A stretch of 64,000 nucleotides of DNA from Acidobacteriota bacterium (GTDB lineage Bacteria; Acidobacteriota; Blastocatellia; UBA7656), in assembly GCA_040754075.1 (NCBI GenBank), contig JBFMDH010000014.1, positions 107,403-171,402 on the forward strand, given 5' to 3'. Each line of letters opens with the position of its first letter. The stretch's first letter is position 1. The translations under genes were made by a program, and so were the position numbers. The notes under the pieces were generated by a model that ran no database searches, was not told where the DNA came from, and saw only the letters and a program-made list of their open reading frames with translations. Below, one piece after another: positions 25,994 to 34,219 of this stretch.

Positions 25994-27514
25994 ATGCAAC
26001 AACCAAGAACACAGGAAGAAATTTTAGCCGCGGCGCGCCAATCTTCGCGTGAAGCCGTGATTCTCGAAGAGATGATTCGTCTGGGATTCTGGCCCGCGCA
26101 AGGCGTGATGCCCGAAGACCCCGCCGATGAGATTCGTCGTCGTGGCGAACTTGAAGGTGAACTTAGGAAACTGCGTGGTGAATTCAGAAAGCTGCATAAT
26201 GAAGCGCATTTGTTGAAAGAGGCGCGCAAACGCCGACTCGAAGAATCGCGTCGCAAACAGAAAGAAAATAAAGAACGCCGCGAACGTGAACGCCAGGAAC
26301 GCGCTACTGCCTGGCAAGCGAAAAAGGCAAGCGCAATCGTTTACCTCGGCGATGGCGTCTCGGCGGGTCTCAATCACGTCACCTGCGATGAAGCGCGACT
26401 GGCAACCTATGGACTGCCGCGTTTAACGGACGCCGCAGAGATTGCCGCCAGCATCGGCATCACGGTTAATGAATTGCGCTTCTTATCGTTTTCACGAAAA
26501 ACTTCGACCGTATCGCATTATGTGCGTTTCAAGTTGCCGAAAAAACCAAGTGGTGAGCGGCTCATTTCCGCGCCGATGCCGCGCCTCAAAAAAGTTCAAC
26601 ACTGGATTCTGGAAAACCTGCTCGCAAAAGTTGAACTCCATGACGCCGCGCATGGCTTTCGCAGCGAACGGTCAATCGTATCGAACGCCGCGCCGCATGT
26701 TGGCGCAGAAGTTGTCATCAACCTCGACCTCAAAGATTTCTTCCCTTCCATCAGTTATAAACGGGTCAAAGGAGTGTTTCGCGCGCTCGGCTATTCGGAA
26801 GCCGCCGCAACCATTTTCGCTTTGCTTTGTACTGAACCACAGGTTGAAGAAGTTGTGCTTGACGGCAAAACTTACTTCATCGCAACCGGTGAAAGACACC
26901 TGCCACAAGGCGCGCCGACGAGTCCCGCGATTACCAATATTTTGTGTCGCCGTCTGGACAAGCGACTCCTGAAAATGGCTACAGGAGCCGGTTTCAAGTA
27001 CACGCGCTATGCTGACGATTTGACTTTTTCGACTTCGGGCGAAAGCAAAAAAAATATCTGTAATGTATTGCGCCGCGTAGAGTCCATCGTCGCGCACGAA
27101 GGCTTGACCATTCACCCGGATAAAACCCGTGTGCTCAGACGTTCACGGCAACAGGAAGTCACAGGTGTTGTGGTCAATGAAAAAACCAATGTCTCGAAAA
27201 AAGAGTTGAAGCGTTTTCGCGCTCTGCTCTTTCAAATTGAAAAAGACGGACTTGCAGGCAAACGTTGGAGCAATTCATCGGATGTGCTGGCTTCGATGAT
27301 GGGCTTTGCCAATTTCGTTTTTATGGTGAACCCGGAAAAAGGCGCGGAGTTGCAAGCCCGCGTTCGCGCTTTGATGGCTAAACACCACTGGCAAGCGCCG
27401 AAATTTGAGCGCCAAGCGCAAGTGCAACAAGAACGCCTCGCCACCAGTGAACCTGAAGTCATCAACAAACCTGCGGAAAAATCGAAACCGAAAAACTGGT
27501 GGAAGTTATGGTAG
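25994..27514 (+). CDS. Retron-type reverse transcriptase
   Basis: A 506-residue reverse transcriptase that would make msDNA from the upstream RNA. Retron hallmarks are present: NAAPH (231-235, the NAxxH of region X), the catalytic Asp of NLDLKDFF (245), QGAPTSP (305-311), YADD (339-342) with following LTFS, and VTG (389-391, region Y). An N-terminal extension of about 120 residues, strongly charged and probably coiled coil, precedes the polymerase, as recalled for the Mx162-type enzymes. The frame opens at 25937, but those 19 residues come from a heptamer repeat, so ATG 25994 is preferred, though neither start has a good ribosome-binding site. Confidence 0.93.
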   Translation: MQQPRTQEEILAAARQSSREAVILEEMIRLGFWPAQGVMPEDPADEIRRRGELEGELRKLRGEFRKLHNEAHLLKEARKRRLEESRRKQKENKERRERERQERATAWQAKKASAIVYLGDGVSAGLNHVTCDEARLATYGLPRLTDAAEIAASIGITVNELRFLSFSRKTSTVSHYVRFKLPKKPSGERLISAPMPRLKKVQHWILENLLAKVELHDAAHGFRSERSIVSNAAPHVGAEVVINLDLKDFFPSISYKRVKGVFRALGYSEAAATIFALLCTEPQVEEVVLDGKTYFIATGERHLPQGAPTSPAITNILCRRLDKRLLKMATGAGFKYTRYADDLTFSTSGESKKNICNVLRRVESIVAHEGLTIHPDKTRVLRRSRQQEVTGVVVNEKTNVSKKELKRFRALLFQIEKDGLAGKRWSNSSDVLASMMGFANFVFMVNPEKGAELQARVRALMAKHHWQAPKFERQAQVQQERLATSEPEVINKPAEKSKPKNWWKLW

Positions 27515-27547
27515 AGCGACGATTCATCAATAGTGATAAATCAAGCT

Positions 27548-28096
27548 TCAAATATGGTCGGGGTCGAGGTCGAAATTTTCGACGAGGTATTCAAAGTAAC
27601 GTCCGTCGGTTAAAAACGTCAGAAAAATTTCGTGCGCCAGGTGAAGGAGTTTGCGGACGGCATATTCATCATCACCATCTTTGATTTTTACCGCCAGCGA
27701 CACTTGAGCGTTGCGATTTGTGACCTGCGCCTGCGCTTTCGTGGCATCAATGCGACGATGTTCTAAAACTTCCTCAGCGTGCCGCGAACTGACAAACCGC
27801 TTTAAATCTGCATACATCTCAGAATCGGCGGGCATATTCGGCAACAGCACAGTAAACCGTAAAATATTTTTTGTGGCATCAAAGACCAGTTCAAAGACGC
27901 GGTTATGATGCCACAAAATTTTATATGCCGTATTGGTTTGTCGGGGAGTTGCGGTTTGACTGAACCCTCGGAACACGCCACGCTCCGCGTAACCGGCAAG
28001 CGTTTCGGTTACGACCTCGAAGCGTGAGGGTGTTCTTTGGGCAACCGTTGGTTTCGCCTGGTTATTTTTTTTTAGTTTCACACCTGTGACTGCCAT
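27548..28096 (-). CDS. Hypothetical protein, 182 residues
   Basis: No family recognised. The N-terminus is basic (VTGVKLKKNNQAKP); a mixed alpha/beta region (TAYKILWHHNRVFELVFDA, ILRFTVLLPNM) is followed by a helical, acidic C-terminus (LLHLAHEIFLTFL, YLVENFDLDPDHI). The strand pattern could fit a small chaperone-like or YbjN-like fold, but that is only a guess. It converges on the reverse transcriptase with 33 bases between stops and lies 12 bases before the thiamine-diphosphate enzyme's stop on the same strand, so it may belong to either neighbourhood. Confidence 0.6.
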   Translation of the reverse strand: MAVTGVKLKKNNQAKPTVAQRTPSRFEVVTETLAGYAERGVFRGFSQTATPRQTNTAYKILWHHNRVFELVFDATKNILRFTVLLPNMPADSEMYADLKRFVSSRHAEEVLEHRRIDATKAQAQVTNRNAQVSLAVKIKDGDDEYAVRKLLHLAHEIFLTFLTDGRYFEYLVENFDLDPDHI

Positions 28097-28108
28097 TTTC
28101 TTCTCACA

Positions 28109-30082
28109 TCAATGAGCGAATGCGCCGACACCGGGTTCGGGGTTGAGCGCCACACCCGGCGCATAATGTTTCGCCGAAGTAAATTCTTTGAGCGCCTGCA
28201 CATTGATGACTGTCGAAACGCTCTCTTTCACAGCCGCTTGATAGCTGCGCTTTAAAGCTTCGCGCAGTTGCTCAGGGGTTTGCGCATATTCGCCGCGCGC
28301 CCCCAAGCCTTCCGCGAGTTTATCGTAACGCAGATTTTCCTGAAAGAGGTACATCTGCATGGAGCAGGGCGAACTGACGGCGCTCGGCCACATACCCCAG
28401 GAATTATTGTTATAAATCACCGTGATCGTCGGAATCTTGAACTTGGCGGCGGTATCGAGTTCAAAGAGGCTGTAAGCTGCGCCCGCGTCGCTGGTGATGC
28501 AAAGCACTGGCGCGCCTTTCCAGGCAGCTTGCGGTCCGACGCCGCGTTGCACAGCCGCGCCCGCGCCCATCATCATCGCCATGTCGGGTCCGATTGCGCC
28601 GTATTGATACGCGCAGACCACGGTTTGCGCCGGACGATAAGCGCGCAACCAGCGACCTGCAAATAAACCGCTCGTCCATCCACCTGAACCTGTGACCGTC
28701 TGTTTCGGGTCAATGTCGCCTTTGTAAAGAAAATCGTGAACCTCTTTTGCCATCACCGACGGATGCACGGCGTTGGTTTCTTTGCTGTATTTCAATCCAA
28801 GCGCGTAAACATCGAGGTGCTGTTTTTCAAACGCCTGCCGCGCCGCTGCCAGTTCCGCTACCCAGGCATCGCGTTTCTTGCGCGGCAACAGATTCGCGAG
28901 TGCTTCAAGAAATATTTTTTCATCGCTGACGATGCCTAAATCGAGGGGCCAGTTGCGCCCCAAATCTTCCTGCACGGGGTTGACGCGAATCGCTTTGATG
29001 TCGGGATTGAAACGATACTCGCCGGGACTCGGCATACAATACTGCCCGACAAAAACCACCAGGTCGGCGCTCATCAAGGCGTCGGGTGACAATGCCGCAG
29101 ACAAACGATGGTCATCCGGGAAATGTCCACGTGTGGGTCCCGATGTGACAACCGCGATTTCATGTTTTTCGGCGACCTCTTTCAGCGCCTCCCAGGCTTT
29201 GCGTTGAAAGACGCCTTGCCCGGCAACCAGGATAGGTCGCTCGGCTTTGTTAATCATATCAACCGCTTTTTCGACTTCTTTGGGCGAAGGATGAGCGCGC
29301 GATTCACTGCGATATTTGGCTTTGCCGTAAAAGTCCGTCAAATTCGCTGGGTCGGTAAATCTGGCTCTTGCGACCTCGGCGGGAAAATCCAGATGCACAA
29401 CGCCGGGGATACCGGATTTCAAATGGCGAAAAGCATACGCGCCGTATTCATAAACGCGATTGGGCGCGATGATGCGCTTGCCATATTTTTTCATGCCTTC
29501 GGTAGTCGGCTGTTGATAAGCGACCTGAATGAATTGTTCGCGGTCTTCGCCTGCCAGTTGCATATTGCTGGCAAGCACCAGAAGCGGGGTGCGCGCGGCA
29601 TTGGCGGCGGCGATGTTCATAATCATATGCGTAAAGCCGGGACCTTCGGTGCCGGAGGTCGCAGTCACTTCGCCGGTGACACGGGAAAACCCGTCAGCCA
29701 TCGCGCACATCGCGCCTTCCGTGCGTCCCCCGTATGCCGGAACGCCTGCTGCGGCAATCGCATTGATGACCGTGTAATTGCCGGGACAGCAAAAGAGCGC
29801 CGCGAGTTCTTCTTCTTTGCAAAGTTTGGCGAATACTTCTGCGCCGGTCATGCCATTGCCTTCAAATGAACCCGGCTTAGGGGTTTGTTTGAGAGCTTCG
29901 GGAATTTCTTTTGGAATGCGAATCAATGGAATATCGGTGACCGCATTGCCTAAAACGTTGGTGTTCGCGCCGAGGCTAACGGCAGCGGCTCCTGCGGTGA
30001 CGGCGGATTTCAAAATAAAATTTCTGCGTTTTTGATTAACCGAAATTTCGGTTCCGGTATTTTGCCGGGCTGTTTTTTTCAT
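28109..30082 (-). CDS. Tat-exported thiamine-diphosphate-dependent enzyme (acetolactate-synthase-like)
   Basis: A 657-residue ThDP enzyme with three-domain ALS/POX layout. The PYR-domain glutamate is in GGRTEGAMCAMADGFSR, the central domain follows, and the PP-domain metal region is ITSDAGAAYSLFELDTAAKF with NNNSWGMW; the usual GDG is SDA here. Residues 19-25 (RRNFILK) and the following hydrophobic stretch form a twin-arginine signal, so the folded holoenzyme is probably exported. Start 30082 has AAAGGA upstream. The upstream genes on the same strand encode c-type cytochromes, suggesting a periplasmic 2-oxoacid decarboxylating oxidoreductase; that role is inference. Confidence 0.85.
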   Translation of the reverse strand: MKKTARQNTGTEISVNQKRRNFILKSAVTAGAAAVSLGANTNVLGNAVTDIPLIRIPKEIPEALKQTPKPGSFEGNGMTGAEVFAKLCKEEELAALFCCPGNYTVINAIAAAGVPAYGGRTEGAMCAMADGFSRVTGEVTATSGTEGPGFTHMIMNIAAANAARTPLLVLASNMQLAGEDREQFIQVAYQQPTTEGMKKYGKRIIAPNRVYEYGAYAFRHLKSGIPGVVHLDFPAEVARARFTDPANLTDFYGKAKYRSESRAHPSPKEVEKAVDMINKAERPILVAGQGVFQRKAWEALKEVAEKHEIAVVTSGPTRGHFPDDHRLSAALSPDALMSADLVVFVGQYCMPSPGEYRFNPDIKAIRVNPVQEDLGRNWPLDLGIVSDEKIFLEALANLLPRKKRDAWVAELAAARQAFEKQHLDVYALGLKYSKETNAVHPSVMAKEVHDFLYKGDIDPKQTVTGSGGWTSGLFAGRWLRAYRPAQTVVCAYQYGAIGPDMAMMMGAGAAVQRGVGPQAAWKGAPVLCITSDAGAAYSLFELDTAAKFKIPTITVIYNNNSWGMWPSAVSSPCSMQMYLFQENLRYDKLAEGLGARGEYAQTPEQLREALKRSYQAAVKESVSTVINVQALKEFTSAKHYAPGVALNPEPGVGAFAH

Positions 30083-30172
30083 GACACTTGTCCTTTCTGA
30101 ACGCATCGGTCAGAGGCTGACACCTCAACACCAAGGTGTATTTCTGCGATTCATAGGCAATTGCAAGTCGCT

Positions 30173-30643
30173 TTAATTGTCGGGCTTTTCCTCTTGTAAT
30201 TTGGGTCTGAGCGATTCGCTCCACAGGCTGCGAATAAAATTCACCAGATGCCACATATCCTCTTCTTTGCGAATCTGATTTTTATAAGGCGGCATATTGA
30301 GTCCCGCGCCCTCGCGTATGCTGCGAAAGATTTCGCCTTCCATCGCGCCGCTTTTCCAGAGTTTCGGCTGAGTCAAATCGGTGGCATCGGCAATCACATC
30401 AATCTGGGCTTTGCCATCGTTGCCGTGACAGCCCGTACAATAATTCATAAACACGATGCGCCCGCGACTAATCGAAGATTTGCTATAGGGCACCGGGCTT
30501 TTGAGATTTTTGGCTTCGGCTTGCGTAAGCGGTTTACCGCCGCTTTGCCACGCATAACTTTGCCAAGGTCGCCCTACGCTGAACCAGAGGACGGTTAAAG
30601 CAAACAGACACCAAGCGACTGTACGAACCGAACGTCGCAGCAT
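30173..30643 (-). CDS. Monoheme c-type cytochrome
   Basis: About 156 residues. An N-terminal membrane anchor or signal (VAWCLFALTVLWFSV) precedes a class I cytochrome c domain with the heme motif CTGCH (in VFMNYCTGCHGNDGKA) and the distal Met in GAGLNMPPYKNQ. AGGAG lies 7 bases before ATG 30643; ATG 30649 is possible. It carries electrons in the periplasm, and its place directly upstream of the exported ThDP enzyme makes it a candidate acceptor for it. Confidence 0.9.
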   Translation of the reverse strand: MLRRSVRTVAWCLFALTVLWFSVGRPWQSYAWQSGGKPLTQAEAKNLKSPVPYSKSSISRGRIVFMNYCTGCHGNDGKAQIDVIADATDLTQPKLWKSGAMEGEIFRSIREGAGLNMPPYKNQIRKEEDMWHLVNFIRSLWSESLRPKLQEEKPDN

Positions 30644-30724
30644 TTGCATTTCTCCTTTTTCGGACGAATCAATGAGAGGAAAGACCCGCACTGGGACAAC
30701 TCACAAAAATAATCTGGAATGATG

Positions 30725-30808
30725 CGCCATTGGCAATTGCCTCTTGTCCACTGGTAAGCCCGCTCAACCGAAGTTGACCCAGACTGTCAAAGGCAATTGC
30801 CAATGGCG
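30725..30808. repeat. Perfect-arm palindrome between cytochrome genes
   Basis: CGCCATTGGCAATTGCCT (30725-30742) is exactly repeated in inverse as AGGCAATTGCCAATGGCG (30791-30808), with an inner stem around TCAACCGAAGTTGA. It lies between the stop codon of the multi-domain cytochrome gene and the start of the small cytochrome gene, which it could separate transcriptionally. Confidence 0.75.
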
Positions 30809-30830
30809 ATTTGATATTTGAAAAGACCCT

Positions 30831-32270
30831 TTAATTTTTGGCTGACACGGGATTTGCCGTCTCTTTATCAACCGTATAATCCATCCAGCCAATCATCATC
30901 TCGTCATAAGTCGGCTCGCCATAACGCACGACCTTGGTCGGGTCGGGGTTGAATTTATTTTTCGCCGAATTATCGAAATACCCCGTCACCATAATCCGCG
31001 TGCCTTTGGGAAGCGCTTTCTGTTGCTGGAAGTAATAGACCGTCTGCCATGAAAAATCATAACGCGGAATGTTCAACAGAATTTCGGTGGTGCCGTTCGG
31101 GTAGATGGCTTTGTACTCGACGGCTTTACCGCGCAGGTGCAGATGCGGCATGAAGTTAATCAGATGAACATCTTCCTGCGCCGTCCAGCAGGCTGTAACT
31201 TTGTGATTATCTGCGCCTGCGGGAATCAGGAAAGCATTATTGGAAATGCCATAGGTATGCACCAGTTTTTCCGGTTTGTTTTTAGCGAAAATCAACCCGA
31301 CGCTGGAGCGGTCTTTTTGCACCGAGCCTGCGGCTTTCGAGTAATGCATCTGGAAAACGATTTTGGAACCGGCGGGAATTTTCTTGACGGTTCCCGGCTC
31401 CCAGATGGCTTGATTCATGCCCGGCGCATAACCGCAAAGCAGTTGCCCGTTTTCCATGTCCTGACCTCGGTCAGAGCGTGAGAGCCTGCCGCCTTTCGGG
31501 TCACTGCAACCGTCATCCGCCACCGGAGCATCGGGTTTGGTGCGCACCAGAAAACCTTCGCGATAGGTCGGCGAATTCTTTTCCATCTGGGCGCGCAGTT
31601 TTTCAATCTGTTCTTTGCTCAGTTTGCTGATGTCGATTTGTGGTCTGCCGTTCGAGCTTGGCGTTTGAATAAAAGCGATGATGTGATGCACGATTTTGCG
31701 ATTGTCGGGTCGCGCTTCGGCTCGCTGTACATAGACATCTTCTTTAAAGCCCGGGTCGACCACGAAGTATTGATATTCATCGGGACCTGAGGCTTCCAAG
31801 GTGAAGGTTTCGGGCATCGGCAAAATCACATCGGGTTTACCGATTGACCAGCCATTTTCAAATTTCGGCGCAGGCGGCAGGAGTTTCGGGTTGCCTTCTT
31901 TAGCGCCGCCATCGACCCAGGCGACGATGGTATCAATATCCTCTTGCGGTAAACGGCGGTCATTCGCCCACGCGCCATAATGCGGGTCGGCGTGCCAGGG
32001 CGGCATGGTTTTCATGGTTATTTTTTCGCGAATCGCACGCGCCCACGGGCGAACCTCTTTGTAAGTGAGCGTCGAAAACGGCGCGCCCTCACCGGGACGA
32101 TGACATTGCGAACAGTTTTTATTAAAGATCGGCGCGATGTCTTTGGTGAAGGTGATTTCTTTGGCGCGGGGTGAACTGGCATTGCTGATTTGTTGAGAAA
32201 AGATGAAACCCGCGGCGGCGACAATGCAGATTAGATAAAGAGAGAGATGGCGTTTCATGTTATTTTTCAC
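30831..32270 (-). CDS. Cytochrome c plus copper-monooxygenase-like exported protein
   Basis: A 479-residue exported protein. After a signal peptide (LSLYLICIVAAAGFIFSQ) comes a cytochrome c-like region with the heme motif CSQCH in IFNKNCSQCHRPGEGAPF and Met in MKTMPPWHAD. The later part contains IVHHIIAF, INFMPHLHLRGKAVEY and the closing VRYGEPTYDEMMIGWMDY. His pairs plus Met in such contexts occur in PHM/DBM-like copper type II domains. Proteins of this layout are common in Acidobacteria and Planctomycetes. The catalytic role is unproven. It starts at GTG 32270 or ATG 32258; AGGAGG lies just upstream. Confidence 0.82.
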   Translation of the reverse strand: MKNNMKRHLSLYLICIVAAAGFIFSQQISNASSPRAKEITFTKDIAPIFNKNCSQCHRPGEGAPFSTLTYKEVRPWARAIREKITMKTMPPWHADPHYGAWANDRRLPQEDIDTIVAWVDGGAKEGNPKLLPPAPKFENGWSIGKPDVILPMPETFTLEASGPDEYQYFVVDPGFKEDVYVQRAEARPDNRKIVHHIIAFIQTPSSNGRPQIDISKLSKEQIEKLRAQMEKNSPTYREGFLVRTKPDAPVADDGCSDPKGGRLSRSDRGQDMENGQLLCGYAPGMNQAIWEPGTVKKIPAGSKIVFQMHYSKAAGSVQKDRSSVGLIFAKNKPEKLVHTYGISNNAFLIPAGADNHKVTACWTAQEDVHLINFMPHLHLRGKAVEYKAIYPNGTTEILLNIPRYDFSWQTVYYFQQQKALPKGTRIMVTGYFDNSAKNKFNPDPTKVVRYGEPTYDEMMIGWMDYTVDKETANPVSAKN

Positions 32271-32666
32271 TGCCTCCTGAAGGTTGTGACCTAAGTCCGT
32301 TAGCTCGTTCCACTGATGCAGGTGTCAGCGTTAAAGACTATGTTCAGTGCTTACGCCTGCCTGTCGACAAAATAAAAATAAAGACGGAATAAAGGATAAG
32401 GCTGCTCAAGCACCACACGCTGACCGAAAAACGAAACGCGGGTGAATCTCCCCAGAGTCTTGCGAAATATCGCTCACTAACAGGTAAATTTTCCCCGTTT
32501 AGCCAATGCCTCTGGTTACGCTGAATTCGAGAGGCTTGCCGCAATCATTAACTAAATTGTGTTTTTACAGTCATTCGAGGCAAAGCATCCGCAATTGCTG
32601 GCTTTGGACATCAACTGTGAATTGAATTCTTTGCCTGACGATTTAGAGAGTTGCAAATCAAGTGCC
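32271..32666. other. Intergenic region with an inverted repeat (32577-32636)
   Basis: No supported gene. AGGCAAAG (32579-32586) pairs with CTTTGCCT (32629-32636), and its outer sequence GAGGCAAAGCATC matches the palindrome at 17494-17575. A 66-codon leftward frame at 32344-32544 ends in a hydrophobic segment but has no convincing start and was not accepted. Confidence 0.5.
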
Positions 32667-32924
32667 TTAATTTGATTCGCGAGCGGATAACCGTTTACGC
32701 AGTTTGCCGCCAATGAATTGACCGAGGAAGTATGCGCCGATGAGCACCGGAAAAGTAATCAATCGCCAGCCGAGTCCGCTAAAAATCCGTAAGGCGATGA
32801 CCAAGGGCACCGGCAAATGAATCGCCAGTATCCATTGCAGAGAGAATTTTCTGACGCTTTCACGCCAGTAACCGAAGGGAATATTGAATAAGCAAACGCT
32901 AAGCGCGACCAACCACAAGTTCAT
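32667..32924 (-). CDS. Small membrane protein, unknown
   Basis: About 85 residues with three hydrophobic segments (LWLVALSVCLFNIPFGYW, LQWILAIHLPVPLVIALRIF, LITFPVLIGAYFLGQFIGG) and a basic tail. The motif NIPFGYWR followed by LAIHLPVP looks conserved from memory in unrelated proteobacterial and acidobacterial proteins, but no function is attached. ATG 32924 is preferred over the TTG at 32936. It stands alone between intergenic stretches. Confidence 0.6.
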   Translation of the reverse strand: MNLWLVALSVCLFNIPFGYWRESVRKFSLQWILAIHLPVPLVIALRIFSGLGWRLITFPVLIGAYFLGQFIGGKLRKRLSARESN

Positions 32925-33035
32925 GAGTTCAACCAATCAATAGCATACCTGCGGCACTCGTCGCCAGCCGCGACATCACCAGTAGCTTGTCATCACGTTT
33001 AATCAAAGCGCTGGTCAAAGCGCAGCATGCTTCGA

Positions 33036-33533
33036 TTAATGCGCATAACTGACCGCTCGCGCAATTTTCCATTCGCCATCTTTGAGCCGCCAGATGTGCA
33101 GGAATTTAAACGTGCCGCAATCTTCGCGCCCGTTTTCCATATGACAAAAGCGATGCTCGCCGGTTTGAATCGCGCCAACATCTTTCAGCGGATAGACCGC
33201 CATCGAGCCTTTTACTAAATCTCGTCTGAGTCCAGTGGTTTTATTTTGCTCGAATAATTTGCCGAAGCCCGCAATCAGTTGCCGGTAATTCAATACGCCA
33301 TCCTTATCGTGATAAAACTCAACATCGGCGGCAAACATCGTTTGCATCACTTCGAGATGGCGATTATTAAACGCCTCGAATAATTTGGCATCAAGTTCGG
33401 TAATCGTCGAAAGCAAATCTATGGAAGCGGCTGAACCATTGGTATTTTTCGTGGCGGCGGGGTCTGCCGTTTGCCCTGAAGCTGAAACTGCCAAAACAAT
33501 TATGACCCACACCGGTTGAAGAATGCTTTTCAC
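33036..33533 (-). CDS. Exported NTF2-like (DUF4440) protein
   Basis: A protein of about 165 residues with a signal peptide (VKSILQPVWVIIVLAVSASGQ) and one cone-shaped NTF2-like domain: helices around LDAKLFEAFNNRHLEVMQTMFA, the strands DVEFYHDKDGVL and the final LHIWRLKDGEWKIARAVSYAH. GTG 33533 is the start because AGGAG lies 7 bases upstream and it begins the signal peptide; longer starts include sequence with no protein character. The fold binds small ligands or acts as an enzyme, and the role is unknown. Confidence 0.8.
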   Translation of the reverse strand: MKSILQPVWVIIVLAVSASGQTADPAATKNTNGSAASIDLLSTITELDAKLFEAFNNRHLEVMQTMFAADVEFYHDKDGVLNYRQLIAGFGKLFEQNKTTGLRRDLVKGSMAVYPLKDVGAIQTGEHRFCHMENGREDCGTFKFLHIWRLKDGEWKIARAVSYAH

Positions 33534-34219
33534 TAATTTTCTCCTATAGATGATGAATGAAAATTGCGCTCGAAATTTCCGAGTTACGGCTAACCTCAAG
33601 TTGCCGAACGCTCATTCGCTTTAGCATGAAATTTCTGTCCTTGGGTATCGCCATCGTCATACGGCAGCCCGAAGCTTTAAGTTTAAGGAGTTTTATAAAG
33701 CGGCGCTTATCCGGCAACACGCCGGGAGCAATTTATCTTCTCGTGTGAACGCGCTTCCTACCGAACGGCTGGAAAGTGCCGGTCTATTCATCTCTTGAGC
33801 CTGCTGCATTGTTGACAATTTCTGCGGATAATTTCCCCATATAGGGGAATTATCCACGGTCTGCAAATCAATTGGTGTTTTTAACCTTTGACGTCGATTA
33901 TCTGATGAAAAGGAATCTTGCCGGAATGAAGTTGCGCGCCGTTTAAATGCGGTTTAAACGGCAAAATTCTTGTAATTTTTACGCCATACGCAAAAACATT
34001 TAACCGAAAAAGCGATTGAAGCGGTTTGGCAAATGCCAGGCGACAAGGTACATACCTTGCATTGTACTTACCCAAGTGGAGCAGTGAATCCGGGGCGGTT
34101 TTCAGTGGGAATTATTCACTGCGGTTTGCAACAATCACCAATAAAGCCGAAATCAGAGATCAGCGAATAAGCGTAAGCGGAAATCGCTCCCCAAAACCTT
34201 CCTAAGGAGTGACAAATTT
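33534..34219. other. Gene-poor region with several hairpins
   Basis: No gene is supported in these 686 bases. Hairpins seen: GGATAATTTCCCC with GGGGAATTATCC (33826-33855); GCCGTTTAAA with TTTAAACGGC (33938-33962); and GCAGTGAAT with ATTCACTGC (about 34082-34122). A leftward 64-codon frame at 33881-34075 has no family or ribosome-binding site. The promoter of the subtilase gene must lie at the right end. Confidence 0.45.

Noticed and set aside
29108..29869. Rightward 253-codon open frame
   Set aside because: Antisense to the thiamine-diphosphate enzyme, whose cofactor motifs are clear.
32344..32544. Leftward 66-codon frame with a hydrophobic end
   Set aside because: No start signal and no family; it could be a fragment but cannot be supported.
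33881..34075. Leftward 64-codon frame
   Set aside because: It overlaps hairpins and has no ribosome-binding site or recognised similarity.
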